In this document: piece after piece, positions 37,926 through 48,600 of the stretch | How positions within the stretch are numbered: position 1 is the stretch's first letter | Layout of the letters: each line of letters begins with the position of its first letter | Assembly: GCA_025359215.1 (NCBI GenBank) | Contig: JANYHE010000050.1 | Location: forward strand, 1-64,000 | Source: Hyphomicrobiales bacterium | Lineage (GTDB): Bacteria; Pseudomonadota; Alphaproteobacteria; Rhizobiales; Aestuariivirgaceae | Length of the DNA: 64,000 bases | Direction: 5' to 3' | Made by a program: the position numbers and the translations under genes | Notes under the pieces: generated by a model | The model's input: only the letters and a program-made list of their open reading frames with translations | What the model was told of the DNA's origin: nothing | Databases searched by the model: none

Positions 37926-40004
37926 TTAAACCTTCCGTGTGAGATCAATGGTGCCATCGGCTTGCGCCACAGCGTTGCGGCTGGATGGCACGATGATGGT
38001 GGTTTCATCTTCAGTAATAATGGCTGGTCCCTGCACCGTTTGGCCCGGCTTCAGGGAATTTCGGTGAATGACTGAAGCGTTGACCACTTTTGAAAGCCCT
38101 GCATCAAATAATATCCGTGTACTGAATATTTCTGCTGCGGAGGGATTGGGCAAGGACGCAACAGGGGCCACTTTTTCAGTGGGTGTTGTGGCATTGACCG
38201 CCCACACCGTGATTTCAATTTCCATGCCTTCGACCGTGCGGCCAAACAAAGCTGCATAATCGGTTTCAAATAATTTTTGGAACGTTGCCACATCTGGGTT
38301 TCGGGCTTGCTCGACGCTTAGCACAATGGGGATTTCCCAACCTTGACCCTTGTAACGCATGTAAGCTTTAAATTCGGCATTGATAGGCGCAACGGCATCG
38401 CAGGAGCGCACAAAACTTGTGGCTTCTTTTTCTAAATCTGCAAGCAGGGTTTTGATGACTGCGGGAGCAAATTGCGAGAGCTTCATATAAACACTGCGAT
38501 TGGCTTCGAAGCTGAAAGGAGCCCGCAAGAAGCCGATGGCGGAACCTACGCCCGCCCCTTGTGGCACCAGCATGCGGGTGATGCCCAGTTTTTCACACAG
38601 GCGGCCCGCGTGAAGCGGGGCTGCGCCACCGAATGCAATCATTGTATAATTTGCTAAGTCCTCACCATTCTCCACAGCGTGAACACGCGCTGCATTGGCC
38701 ATGTTTTCATCCACAACTTCGGCAAGGCCAAAAGCTGCGGTTTGGGCATCCATGTCCAGCGCTTTTCCAAGCACAGTCTCCAATGCCAATGCCGAACTTG
38801 CTCTGTTCAATTTTATTGAGCCGCCCGCAAAATTATCAGGATCGAGCTTGCCCAAAACTAAATCCGCATCCGTGACCGCTGGCTTCACGCCACCTCGACC
38901 ATAGCAGGCGGGCCCGGGTTCAGAGCCTGCGCTTTCGGGCCCAACTCTGATTTGTCGCATCGCATCAACGTGCGCAAGCGAGCCACCGCCCGCACCAATC
39001 TCCACCATGTCAATCACCGGAATCGAGATCGGCATTCCGGAGCCTTTTTTAAACCGATAAGTGCGGGCTACTTCAAACACGCGGCTGGTTTTTGGCGTTT
39101 GATTTTTGATCAGGCAAATCTTTGCTGTGGTGCCACCCATATCAAAGGACAGAACTTTGTCGAGGCCAAATCGCGCCGCGATGTTGGCGGCAAAAACGGC
39201 TCCACCTGCGGGGCCAGACTCCACCAGCCGCACCGGAAATTCAGCCGCACTTTCGATTGAAATAATGCCACCACCGGAATGCATAAGAAATATTTTGCAT
39301 GTCACACCTTCCACATTGAGACGCGCGCCCAAGCGACTGAGATAAGATTTCATCAACGGTTTGATATAGGCATTGGCCACCGTGGTGTTGAAGCGCTCAT
39401 ATTCGCGCATTTGCGGTGAGACTTCGGATGAGAGCGAGATCATCACGCCGGGTAATTTCTCAGCCAGCACTTCGCGGATCATTTTTTCGTGTGCGTCATT
39501 CAAGTATGAATGGATGAGCCCAACTGCAACGGAGTTGTAACCAGCAAGACGAATATCTTCGACAACACGTTCCACATCATCTCTTTGCAGTGGCACCAGC
39601 ACATCACCTTTGGCGCTCACGCGCTCCAAAACAGTGAAGCGGCTTTGGCGCGGCAGCAGCGGCTCTGGCAGAACGAGATTCAGATCATATTGTTCAAAGC
39701 GTGATTCAGTGCGCATTTCAATCACGTCGCGAAAGCCTTGGGTGGTAATTAGCGCTGTCTTGGCGCCGCGCCGCTCAATCAGAGCATTGGTGGCTAGCGT
39801 GGTGCCGTGGATAATCTGGGTGATTTGAGTTGGTGAAATTTTTGCCTTGGCGCAAACCTGCTTCATGCCCTCGATGATGGCATCTTCTGGGGCTGCGTTG
39901 GTCGTCAAAACTTTGGTGGAGTGTTGCTGATCACCAATCTCTAACACCACATCGGTAAACGTGCCGCCGATATCTACACCGAGGCGGATGGAAGTGATTT
40001 TCAT
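37926..40004 (-). CDS. hyuA: Hydantoinase A/oxoprolinase family protein
   Basis: 692 aa; RLGVDIGGTFTDVVLE, HGTTLATNALIERRGAKTALITTQGFRDVIEM, SFDMGGTTAKICLI. Confidence 0.95.
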   Translation of the reverse strand: MKITSIRLGVDIGGTFTDVVLEIGDQQHSTKVLTTNAAPEDAIIEGMKQVCAKAKISPTQITQIIHGTTLATNALIERRGAKTALITTQGFRDVIEMRTESRFEQYDLNLVLPEPLLPRQSRFTVLERVSAKGDVLVPLQRDDVERVVEDIRLAGYNSVAVGLIHSYLNDAHEKMIREVLAEKLPGVMISLSSEVSPQMREYERFNTTVANAYIKPLMKSYLSRLGARLNVEGVTCKIFLMHSGGGIISIESAAEFPVRLVESGPAGGAVFAANIAARFGLDKVLSFDMGGTTAKICLIKNQTPKTSRVFEVARTYRFKKGSGMPISIPVIDMVEIGAGGGSLAHVDAMRQIRVGPESAGSEPGPACYGRGGVKPAVTDADLVLGKLDPDNFAGGSIKLNRASSALALETVLGKALDMDAQTAAFGLAEVVDENMANAARVHAVENGEDLANYTMIAFGGAAPLHAGRLCEKLGITRMLVPQGAGVGSAIGFLRAPFSFEANRSVYMKLSQFAPAVIKTLLADLEKEATSFVRSCDAVAPINAEFKAYMRYKGQGWEIPIVLSVEQARNPDVATFQKLFETDYAALFGRTVEGMEIEITVWAVNATTPTEKVAPVASLPNPSAAEIFSTRILFDAGLSKVVNASVIHRNSLKPGQTVQGPAIITEDETTIIVPSSRNAVAQADGTIDLTRKV

Positions 40005-40088
40005 GAATAGGACTGTCCTGATGCGGGTATGGTGTTCATTATTTCAAAATACTTGCGTTTGATAGAGCTTCATGATGTAGCTTTAAAC

Positions 40089-40229
40089 ATGGTCGAAAAA
40101 AAATTGCCTGAAAAGAGTTTAGAGCGAAAGAAGCGTGAAGCGGTGGCTTTGAAGGCTAATCTTAAGCGGCGCAAGGAACAGGCCAAGGTGAAGCTTGAGT
40201 CCAAAGGGGACAAGAATGTCGAACGCTAA
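40089..40229 (+). CDS. Small conserved-looking basic protein
   Basis: MVEKKLPEKSLERKKREAVALKANLKRRKEQAKVKLESKGDKNVER; resembles small alphaproteobacterial ORFs (PEK...ERK...LKANLKRRKxQA). Confidence 0.6.
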   Translation: MVEKKLPEKSLERKKREAVALKANLKRRKEQAKVKLESKGDKNVER

Positions 40230-40500
40230 ATCTGCGCTGCATGGTATTTTTTCACTTTTGGCGATTGTGTTTTGGTTGGCGGCCTTGGGCCTTTTGCTGT
40301 GGCAAAGCTGGGGGTGGCTGAGCAGTGGCGTTTGGAATTCAATGCCGATTTCGGCCGTTTTGCCCAACTGGGATCGGGCTTTGATGGCTTCAGGAACATC
40401 CATATATGTGGCAGCTGCCGTTGTTTCCGCGCAATCCCTAGCGCTTGGCTGTGGGTTGCTGGGTGTGTTCTGCAATTTTATTGCGAGAATCACTGATTAA
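40216..40500 (+). CDS. Small membrane protein
   Basis: MSNAKSALHGIFSLLAIVFWLAALGLLLWQSWGWL..., two to three hydrophobic segments, ATG inside 40195 ORF. Confidence 0.6.
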   Translation: MSNAKSALHGIFSLLAIVFWLAALGLLLWQSWGWLSSGVWNSMPISAVLPNWDRALMASGTSIYVAAAVVSAQSLALGCGLLGVFCNFIARITD

Positions 40501-40588
40501 GGGCGCGCGCGATTTAGGGTTGCCCCAATGCAGCCTTTTATGCTTGTTACGGCTCAAATTTGTAGCATTTCAGCAAGGACTTTGATTC

Positions 40589-41881
40589 ATGGATCGTATC
40601 CGCATTCGCGGTGGCAATAAACTTAATGGTGTGATTGATATTTCGGGAGCGAAAAACGCAGCTTTGCCGCTGATGATTATTCCCCTGCTCACGCCTGATA
40701 CTGTGACCCTTCATAACGTGCCACGATTGGTGGACGGAATGCGCTTACAGCGCATTTTGCAGAACCACGGCGTTGATATTACAACTGCTGGCAAGCGCTC
40801 TGGCCAACACGGCGCTGCGGGTGAAACGCTGAAGATTTCAGCCAAGACCATTATCGATACCACTGCCCCTTATGATCTCGTGTCAAAAATGCGGGCCTCA
40901 TTCTGGGTATTAGGGCCTCTAATCGCCCGCATGGGCGAAGCCAAGGTTTCATTGCCAGGCGGCTGTGCGATTGGCACAAGGCCCGTGGATATGCACATTA
41001 TGGCCATGGAAAAGCTGGGCGCTGAATGTGTGATTGAGCAAGGTTATGTCATCGCCAAGGCCAAAAAGGGACTCAAAGGCGGGCATATCTCATTTTCAAA
41101 AGTAACCGTGGGGGCCACCCATGCCGCCTTGATGGCATCGGTTTTGGCGCATGGTGATACTGTGATTGAAAACTGTGCCACCGAACCTGAAATTACTGAC
41201 GTTGCAGAATGCCTCGTTAAGATGGGAGCCAAGATTGAAGGCATCGGCACCCGCACTTTGAATATCACGGGCGTTACCAGCTTGCATGGCGCTGAACATA
41301 CTGTGGTGGCAGACCGCATTGAAACGGGCACCTATGCCATGGCTGTGGGCATGACGGGTGGCGATGTGCTGCTGCGCGGGGCGCGGGCTGACACCATCGA
41401 AAATGTGATCCTCACCATGCAGCGGGCCGGCATCGATGTTTCCACTACCAATGATGGTGTGCGGGTGAAGCGTAATGGTTCCGGCATTTTGCCTGTTGAT
41501 GTGACCACCGACCCCTACCCCGGTTTCCCGACTGACATGCAAGCGCAATTCATGGCTTTGATGACTATGGCAAAAGGCAAGAGCCATATTCGTGAGACGA
41601 TTTTTGAAAATCGCTTTATGCATGTGCAGGAATTGGCTCGCCTTGGTGCTGATATTCATATGCATGGTGACATGGCGGAAGTGCGTGGTGTGACCAAGCT
41701 TACGGGTGCGGATGTGATGGCGACTGACCTTCGGGCTTCGGTGTCTTTGATCATTGCAGGCCTTGTGGCTGAGGGCGATACGATGCTGCACCGGGTTTAT
41801 CACTTAGACCGTGGCTTTGAAGCGCTGGAAGAAAAGCTGCAAGGTGTGGGTGCTGATGTTACCCGGTTGACCGGAGATTGA
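40589..41881 (+). CDS. murA: UDP-N-acetylglucosamine 1-carboxyvinyltransferase
   Basis: 430 aa; [29 protein letters not shown]; catalytic Cys in [15 protein letters not shown]. Confidence 0.97.
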   Translation: MDRIRIRGGNKLNGVIDISGAKNAALPLMIIPLLTPDTVTLHNVPRLVDGMRLQRILQNHGVDITTAGKRSGQHGAAGETLKISAKTIIDTTAPYDLVSKMRASFWVLGPLIARMGEAKVSLPGGCAIGTRPVDMHIMAMEKLGAECVIEQGYVIAKAKKGLKGGHISFSKVTVGATHAALMASVLAHGDTVIENCATEPEITDVAECLVKMGAKIEGIGTRTLNITGVTSLHGAEHTVVADRIETGTYAMAVGMTGGDVLLRGARADTIENVILTMQRAGIDVSTTNDGVRVKRNGSGILPVDVTTDPYPGFPTDMQAQFMALMTMAKGKSHIRETIFENRFMHVQELARLGADIHMHGDMAEVRGVTKLTGADVMATDLRASVSLIIAGLVAEGDTMLHRVYHLDRGFEALEEKLQGVGADVTRLTGD

Positions 41882-41888
41882 TCATTCC

Positions 41889-42302
41889 ATGTTACGGTTG
41901 ACGGCTCAGGATAGTGATGATCTGGCGGTAATTTCTGCGCAAATGCAGGATGCTGTGTTGAAACTCAGCGATGTGAGTTTTAACAGCAAGCGTCGGCGTT
42001 TTGCTTTTGTAGGCAATCGCTTTGCATGGGATGCAGCGCCTGAAAAATTGCGCCGCCGCGCAGGCTTGCATTTTGATAGTGTGCTTTCTGTGAAACGCTT
42101 GGGCTTTGCCAATGCGAGCGGTGATACCATTCTTTCCTTGTTGGCGATCACCTACACTGAAACAAGCGCGCCTTCGGGCTTTGTGACATTGGCTTTTTCT
42201 GCAGGTCATTCCATTCGTTTGGAAGTAGAGTGTTTGGATTGCGCAATGAATGATTTGGGGCCAGCTTGGTCGACTGATCATCAACCCGAACATGCAGGTT
42301 GA
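41889..42302 (+). CDS. DUF2948 family protein
   Basis: 137 aa; LRLTAQDSDDLAVISAQMQDAVLKLSDVSFNSKRRRFAFVGNRFAWD; directly after murA. Confidence 0.88.
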   Translation: MLRLTAQDSDDLAVISAQMQDAVLKLSDVSFNSKRRRFAFVGNRFAWDAAPEKLRRRAGLHFDSVLSVKRLGFANASGDTILSLLAITYTETSAPSGFVTLAFSAGHSIRLEVECLDCAMNDLGPAWSTDHQPEHAG

Positions 42303-42303
42303 A

Positions 42304-42780
42304 ATGACGGCTCGCAATAATCGGCTCAGCACTGTTGATATTGACGATAGCATCGGTCACAGCCCCTCGCCTGAGGCCGAGCAAGACCGGAAAATGGCCA
42401 TTCATGATTTGCTGGAGTTTAACAGTTTCAGTTTGAGCAATGGCATTGCCGGGCCCTATCACTTGAATCTTTCCAGCATTGACAGTCGCTTGATTTTTGA
42501 TGTGCGGGGCGCTGATGAAAAGCCTTTTGCTATTGGGCTTTCACTCTCGCCCTTCCGGCGCATTGTGAAAGATTATTTTCAGATTTGTGATAGTTATAAT
42601 ATGGCTGTCAAAGGCTCAAACCCGCAGCAGATTGAGGCCATTGATATGGCAAGACGGGCTTTGCACAATGATGGCAGCTCTTTGCTGCAAGAGCGGCTTC
42701 ACGGCAAAGCTGAAATGGATTTTGACACGGCACGGCGCTTGTTCACTTTGGTGTGTGCACTTTTATGGCGCACCGCATGA
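42304..42780 (+). CDS. UPF0262 family protein
   Basis: RLSTVDIDDSIGHSPSPEAEQDRKMAIHDLLEFNSF...PFRRIVKDYFQICDSYNMAVK. Confidence 0.9.
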   Translation: MTARNNRLSTVDIDDSIGHSPSPEAEQDRKMAIHDLLEFNSFSLSNGIAGPYHLNLSSIDSRLIFDVRGADEKPFAIGLSLSPFRRIVKDYFQICDSYNMAVKGSNPQQIEAIDMARRALHNDGSSLLQERLHGKAEMDFDTARRLFTLVCALLWRTA

Positions 42781-43202
42781 CGAGGGCTTTGCCGAGTGCA
42801 ATTCTATTTGCATGTACGCTCAACGCCATTCGCTCTCCCATGGCAGCAGCGATTATGCATCATTATCATGGTCACAAGGTCTATGTGGCATCAGCAGGCA
42901 TTGCGGCAGGGGACCCTGATCCATTTGTGGGATTGATTATGGATGAGATTGGCATCGACCTTAAAAAGCATCGCCCGCATAGTTTTGAAGACTTGGAAGA
43001 TTCAGCTTTTGATTTATTGATTACCCTCTCACCTGAAGCGCAAAAACGCGCTGAGGATATGGCCCGCACTATGGCCATTGATGTTGAAAGTTGGCCGATT
43101 GCTGATCCATCCCATGTGACAGGTTCACGTGAACAGATCCTTGATAGCTACCGTGCTGTGCGGGATGATCTGGTTAAGCGGGTTAAGGCTCGGTTTGAGT
43201 AA
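42777..43202 (+). CDS. Low molecular weight phosphotyrosine phosphatase-like protein
   Basis: ATGA overlap with UPF0262 ORF; P-loop ILFACTLNAIRSPMAA (CX5R); IADPSHVTGSREQILDSYRAVRDDL. Confidence 0.87.
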   Translation: MTRALPSAILFACTLNAIRSPMAAAIMHHYHGHKVYVASAGIAAGDPDPFVGLIMDEIGIDLKKHRPHSFEDLEDSAFDLLITLSPEAQKRAEDMARTMAIDVESWPIADPSHVTGSREQILDSYRAVRDDLVKRVKARFE

Positions 43203-43252
43203 GCCGACGTGAGCTGCTAGAAATTAATTCTTGTATGATGGGAATAGAATAT

Positions 43253-43281
43253 TGACAATGTTCTTGTTTTGTTTCTATCTA
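43253..43281 (+). promoter_or_regulatory. Predicted SOS promoter with LexA-like box
   Basis: TTGACA (43253-43258), GTTCTTGTTTTGTTT (43260-43274; one mismatch to GTTC-N7-GTTC), -10-like TATCTA (43276-43281), upstream of imuA. Confidence 0.65.
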
Positions 43282-43381
43282 GCTTTATGCAAGTTATCTT
43301 ACCATTCTGGCAAACCACGGACATCGCGTCTGTCCGAGAGCGCCTTGTTATGCGATTCAATGCTTTGGGCTGCTTTGGCAC

Positions 43382-44185
43382 ATGAAAAGCTTAAATCAAA
43401 CAATCTGCACACACCCGCAAGCTTTGGCTGGAGTTGATGCAGTTTCAGAGGCTTACCTGTGTCGAATTGAAAATCTCACAGCTCTGAGGGCGTTAATAAA
43501 CAAGCCTGAATTCATACAAACACCCACACACACCCCTCTTGGTCATGACGAAGCTGATCTTTTTCTCAGAGGAGGGCTTATGCATGGTGTGTTGCATGAG
43601 GTTTTTGCAGCCATTGGCCATGAAGCAGCCGCGACAGGATTTGTCGCAGGGCTAACGGTGCGCGTGGCCGCAGATAAACACCTGCTTTGGATCAGGCCGA
43701 TTTTTTCAGGGCATGAGTTTGGCGAACTTTCGCCCACGGGCCTGATTGAACTTGGTTTTGACCCAGCGCGCCTATTTTTGCTTTCAGTGGCCAATGCTGG
43801 CGATGGACTTCGCGCCGCACATGATGCGCTGTCTTGTGTCGCACTTGGTGCGGTGGTGATTGAAATTTCGGGGAGTCCGAAAGCCCTCGATATGATGGCA
43901 AGCAGGCGGTTGACACTGGCTGCCGCGCAGAAATCTGTCACCATTTTTCTTTTGCGTTTCAGTGCCCAGCCCAACGCCAGCACGGCAGAAACCCGCTGGT
44001 TGGTGCGGGGTGTCGCTTCGCAAACGCAGAGCGAGGATTGGGGCTACCCAAGTTTTGAAGTTGATCTTGTTCGCAACCGGCATGGAAAAACCGGGCATTG
44101 GTTTATGGAGTGGAATTGTAATGGGCGTATCTTCCAAAGCTCCTCGGCGGATCGTGGCACTGTGGTTTCCACGGCTGGCAACTGA
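43382..44185 (+). CDS. imuA: ImuA-like protein (RecA/SulA-related mutagenesis protein)
   Basis: 267 aa; LRGGLMHGVLHEVFAAIGHEAAATGFVAGL...; followed by imuB and dnaE2. Confidence 0.88.
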   Translation: MKSLNQTICTHPQALAGVDAVSEAYLCRIENLTALRALINKPEFIQTPTHTPLGHDEADLFLRGGLMHGVLHEVFAAIGHEAAATGFVAGLTVRVAADKHLLWIRPIFSGHEFGELSPTGLIELGFDPARLFLLSVANAGDGLRAAHDALSCVALGAVVIEISGSPKALDMMASRRLTLAAAQKSVTIFLLRFSAQPNASTAETRWLVRGVASQTQSEDWGYPSFEVDLVRNRHGKTGHWFMEWNCNGRIFQSSSADRGTVVSTAGN

Positions 44186-45638
44186 CCGGCTGCAACGGCG
44201 CACAAAAACCCAGGATGCGCCCCCTTTGGTGCTGGTTGCAAAAGTGGATAATGCGCTGCGGCTCTCGGCTGTGGATCGCAAGGCCACATCATTGGGCTTA
44301 GTAATTGGCCAGCCTTTGGCCAATGCGCGGGCCATGTTGCCTGATATAAAGGTTGTGCCCACCAATGATTCTGCCGATGCAAAATTGCTCACACAGATTG
44401 CCGATTGGTGCGACCGCTTCACGCCGTTTGTGGCGATCGACGGGCCTCGCCGCCTTTTGCTGGATGTGACCGGTGCCAGCCATCTTTTTGGTGGCGAGCA
44501 GGCCATGCTTGATCGCATTCGAAGCTCTCTTCAGGCCCAAGGCTTCGCACTGCGCGGGGCTATGGCTGGAACTGCTGCAACCGCGCGTGCCATGGCGCGC
44601 TACAGAGACGGGGTTGTTATTGCTTCTGGTGACGAAGAACAGGCGATGAGGCCACTTCCCGTTGAGGCACTTAATCTTGATGCAACAACAACTCATGCAT
44701 TGCGCCGTGCTGGTTTAAAAACTGTAGGGCAAGTGGCCGCGCGCAAACGATCTGAACTTGTAGCAAGGCTGGGCGCTTCCATGCTGGCTATTTTAGATGA
44801 GGCTTTGGGCCATGCCACAAAGCCGATTACGCCGCGCAAACCACCGCCTGATTATTGGCAAGAACAGAATTTTGCTGAGCCTGTTGCCACCGATCATGTG
44901 ATCCGCACCACGCTTAATTCTTTGACTGTAGCGCTTGCAAAAATATTGGAACAACACGGGCAAGGCGCACGCCATCTTGAAGCGGTGTTCTTTCGTGCCG
45001 ATGGTGCGGTGCGCCGCATTGCCATTGAGATGGGGGCGCCCACGCGTGATGCCGCCATGATTGATCGCCTGTTTCGCGAGAAACTGGACACGCTGGCCGA
45101 TCCACTTGATCCGGGTTTTGGTTTTGATCTCATCCGGCTTTCTGCGGTTCGCATTGAAAGTGTGGTTTTGGAGGCTGCCGATCTTGACGCTAATATCAAT
45201 GCTAAAGCTGAGATCAGTTCTCTAGTTGATCGTTTGGCTACACGTTTTGGTGGCCACTGTATTCTCGCCTTCCAACCGCATAACACACATATTCCTGAGG
45301 AGGCTTGGGTTACTGTCCCAGCGCAGCATATGCGGCCTTCAAAATTAGGTTGGAAAGAAACGCGAAAAGCAAAAGAAGCGCCGCGCCGTGCTTTGCGGTT
45401 ATTTTCGCGGCCGGAACCCATAGACTTTGCAAGTGCGCAAAAATTTATCTGGCGGAAAGCCCGTCGTGTTGTTGCGCAATGTGAAGGCCCTGAACGTATC
45501 GCCATGCAATGGTGGCGCCATGAAATGCCACAGCCTGCGCGTGATTATTTTCGCGTCGAAGACAATGAGGGAAAGCGCTATTGGCTCTATCGTAATGATG
45601 CCACTTCGCAGTGGTTCCTGCATGGTGTGTTTGCATGA
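44121..45638 (+). CDS. imuB: DNA polymerase Y-family protein ImuB
   Basis: Start MGVSSKAPRRIVALWFPRLATDRLQRR (ORF opens at 43962); VAIDGPRRLLLDVTGASHLFGGEQAML. Confidence 0.92.
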   Translation: MGVSSKAPRRIVALWFPRLATDRLQRRTKTQDAPPLVLVAKVDNALRLSAVDRKATSLGLVIGQPLANARAMLPDIKVVPTNDSADAKLLTQIADWCDRFTPFVAIDGPRRLLLDVTGASHLFGGEQAMLDRIRSSLQAQGFALRGAMAGTAATARAMARYRDGVVIASGDEEQAMRPLPVEALNLDATTTHALRRAGLKTVGQVAARKRSELVARLGASMLAILDEALGHATKPITPRKPPPDYWQEQNFAEPVATDHVIRTTLNSLTVALAKILEQHGQGARHLEAVFFRADGAVRRIAIEMGAPTRDAAMIDRLFREKLDTLADPLDPGFGFDLIRLSAVRIESVVLEAADLDANINAKAEISSLVDRLATRFGGHCILAFQPHNTHIPEEAWVTVPAQHMRPSKLGWKETRKAKEAPRRALRLFSRPEPIDFASAQKFIWRKARRVVAQCEGPERIAMQWWRHEMPQPARDYFRVEDNEGKRYWLYRNDATSQWFLHGVFA

Positions 45639-48600
45639 AGGCTTATGCTGAAATTGCGGTGACAACCAATTACTCATTCCTGAGGGGTGCTTCGCATCCA
45701 AGAGAATTGATCGAGACGGCGGCACAGCTTGAACATGTCGCTATAGGTATTGCCGATCGCAACTCGCTGGCCGGTGTTGTGCGGGCCTATGCGGCCTTGC
45801 AAGAGATCAAAGGTGACCGCCCCAAATTATTAGTGGGTTCACGTTTGGTTTTTGTTGATGGCACACCAGATATTCTAGCCTATCCAACAGATCGAGCTGC
45901 CTATGGTCATTTATGCCGATTGCTGAGTGCAGGAAAATTGCGAGCGCCCAAGGGTGAATGCTTTTTAACGCTTGATGATCTTCTCGCATGGCAAGATGGT
46001 TTACTGCTTGTTGTAATGCCGCAAAACAACGAAATGCAGAAAGAGCCAGAGGTCAATTTCTGGAACAGGGATTTTTTACTTGAGGAAGGCCCTCATCCCC
46101 CTTCGGGACCTTCTCCCATTTGCAAGAGCAAATGGGAGAAGGCGAATGTTGTGCCTTCTACCGTGCCTGTTGGCATGGGAGAAGGTGGCCGAAGGCCGGA
46201 TGAGGGCCCTTGCAAAGATATCAAACCTCTTCTTTCTACGCTCTGTAAAGTTGCCCCAACACGCATTTGGTTGGGCATTTCCATGCCTTATCATGGCGAT
46301 GATCAACGCCAGTTGCAGCACTGGCAACACATCGCACAGGCGGCCCGTGTGCCTCTGCTGGCCACTAATGATGTGCTTTATCACTGTGCTGAGCGGCGAG
46401 AGCTCCATGATGTTGTCACGTGCATTCGCGAACACGTTGCTCTGAATGATGCGGGCCAGCTTCTGCAGGCCAATGCTGAACGGCATTTAAAATCATTTGA
46501 TGAGATGGCAGAGCTTTTTCACCAAGCGCCAGAGGCCATTGCTGAAACCATTCGCTTTTCTAATCGCATCAGCTTCTCGCTTGATCAGCTCAAATATAAC
46601 TATCCCGACGAGCCCATTCCAAAAGGTAAAACCGCGCAACAGCACTTGAACGACATTACTTGGCAGGGAGCGGCGTGGCGCTATGGCACCATTCCTGAAA
46701 AAGTACGCGCCGCACTGGAAAAGGAACTGGCACTTATTGCCAAGATGGAGATTGCTCCTTATTTTTTGACTGTCCACGACATTGTGAGCTTTGCCAAAAA
46801 TGAGAATATCCTCTGTCAGGGGCGTGGCTCGGCAGCCAATTCAGCCGTCTGCTATATGCTTGGCATAACCGCGGTTGATCCTATGCAAATTGATCTTCTG
46901 TTTGAGCGCTTTATCAGCGAAGAGCGTAAAGAACCGCCCGATATTGATGTTGATTTTGAACATGAACGCCGAGAGGAAGTGATCCAGAATATTTATCAGC
47001 GCTATGGTCGGCACCATGCAGCACTGGCGGCCACGGTCATTTGCTATCGCCCTAAAAGTGCCATTCGTGAAGCAGGCAAAGTGTTTGGCCTTACTGATGA
47101 TGTGACGGCCAATCTGTCCAGCAGCGTTTGGGGAGGCTGGGGCAGCCAGTTGAAAGACAGCCAAGTGCGGCAAGGCAGGCTTGATCCTAATAATCCACTG
47201 GTGGCACGGGCTGTGAAAGTGGCCAATAAATTAATCGGTTTTCCGCGCCATCTTTCACAACATGTTGGTGGTTTTATACTGACGCAAGATCGTTTGGACG
47301 AGTGCGTGCCTGTTGGCCCGGCAACGATGCAAGATCGGTTTTTCATTGAGTGGGACAAGGATGATATTGACACCTTGCGCATGATGAAAGTGGATGTGCT
47401 GGCGCTGGGCATTCTCACTTGCATTCGCAAGGCCTTCGATCTCATTCGTACTCATGAAGGCAAGCCCTATGATCTGGCCACGGTGCCACGTGAAGATCCG
47501 GCTGTTTATGAAATGCTTCAAAAGGCTGATGCCATTGGCGTGTTTCAAGTGGAAAGCCGCGCTCAGATGAACATGCTGCCACGGCTGAAACCTGCGGTGT
47601 TCTATGATTTAGTAATTGAAGTGGCTTTGGTGCGGCCCGGCCCCATTCAGGGAGACATGGTGCATCCTTATTTGCGTCGCCGCAGCGGCCTTGAACCTGT
47701 TGAATATCCATCTCCATCACCAGAGCATGGGGAAGCAGATGAGTTATTTAATGTGTTGAGCAAAACCAAGGGCGTGCCATTGTTTCAAGAGCAAGCCATG
47801 AAGCTTGCCATTGTGGCGGCAAAATTTACAGCGGGCGAGGCCAATGGTCTGCGCCGCGCCATGGCAACGTTTCGCAACGTGGGCACCATTAATAACTTCA
47901 AAGGCATGTTTATTGGCCGCATGGTGGAACGTGGTTATAAACAAGATTTCGCCGAGCGCTGCTTCAAGCAGATTGAAGGCTTTGGCTCTTATGGTTTTCC
48001 TGAAAGCCATGCGGCGAGCTTTGCGCACTTGGTTTACATTTCGGCTTGGATCAAGAAATATCACCCAGCGGCATTTGCCTGTGCACTATTAAATTCACAG
48101 CCCATGGGCTTTTACGCTCCAGCCGAAATTGTGCGTGATGCAAGAGAGCATGATGTGGAAGCACGCCATGTGGATGTGAATTTCAGCACCTGGGATAATT
48201 CACTTGAACTGGGCGCCGATGGAGCGTTGGCATTGCGACTGGGTTTTCGGCAAGTGAATGGCTTTCGGGAGGATTGGGCCAAGACTTTGGCAACCTGCCG
48301 CAGCAATGGTTTTGACACTGTGCATGTGGTGGCGCGCCGCACAAAATTGCCCAAGCGCGCTCTTGTCATTCTGGCAGAAGCCGATAGCTTTCAATCCATC
48401 TCTATGGATCGGCGTGAAATTCTTTGGGCGGTGCGCCGCATTTCTGATGACAGCGACTTGCCACTCTTTGCTGCTCAATATGTAGAAGAGCAGCCAGAAG
48501 AAGAGATTGAGCCCCTGCCCCTGATGCCACTCAGCGAACATGTCTTGGCCGATTATCAGATGTTGCGGCTTTCACTAAAAGCTCACCTGATGGTTTTTCT

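Noticed and set aside
41096-41803. 235 aa minus ORF
   Set aside because: Antisense to murA; His-rich shadow of the murA codon pattern.
43784-45505. Minus ORFs 43784-44518 and 44894-45505
   Set aside because: Antisense to imuA/imuB.
46076-46486. Considering the repeat-bearing segment in dnaE2 as a CRISPR or a pseudogenising insertion
   Set aside because: No regularly spaced direct repeats; the insertion preserves frame and the rest of DnaE2 is intact.
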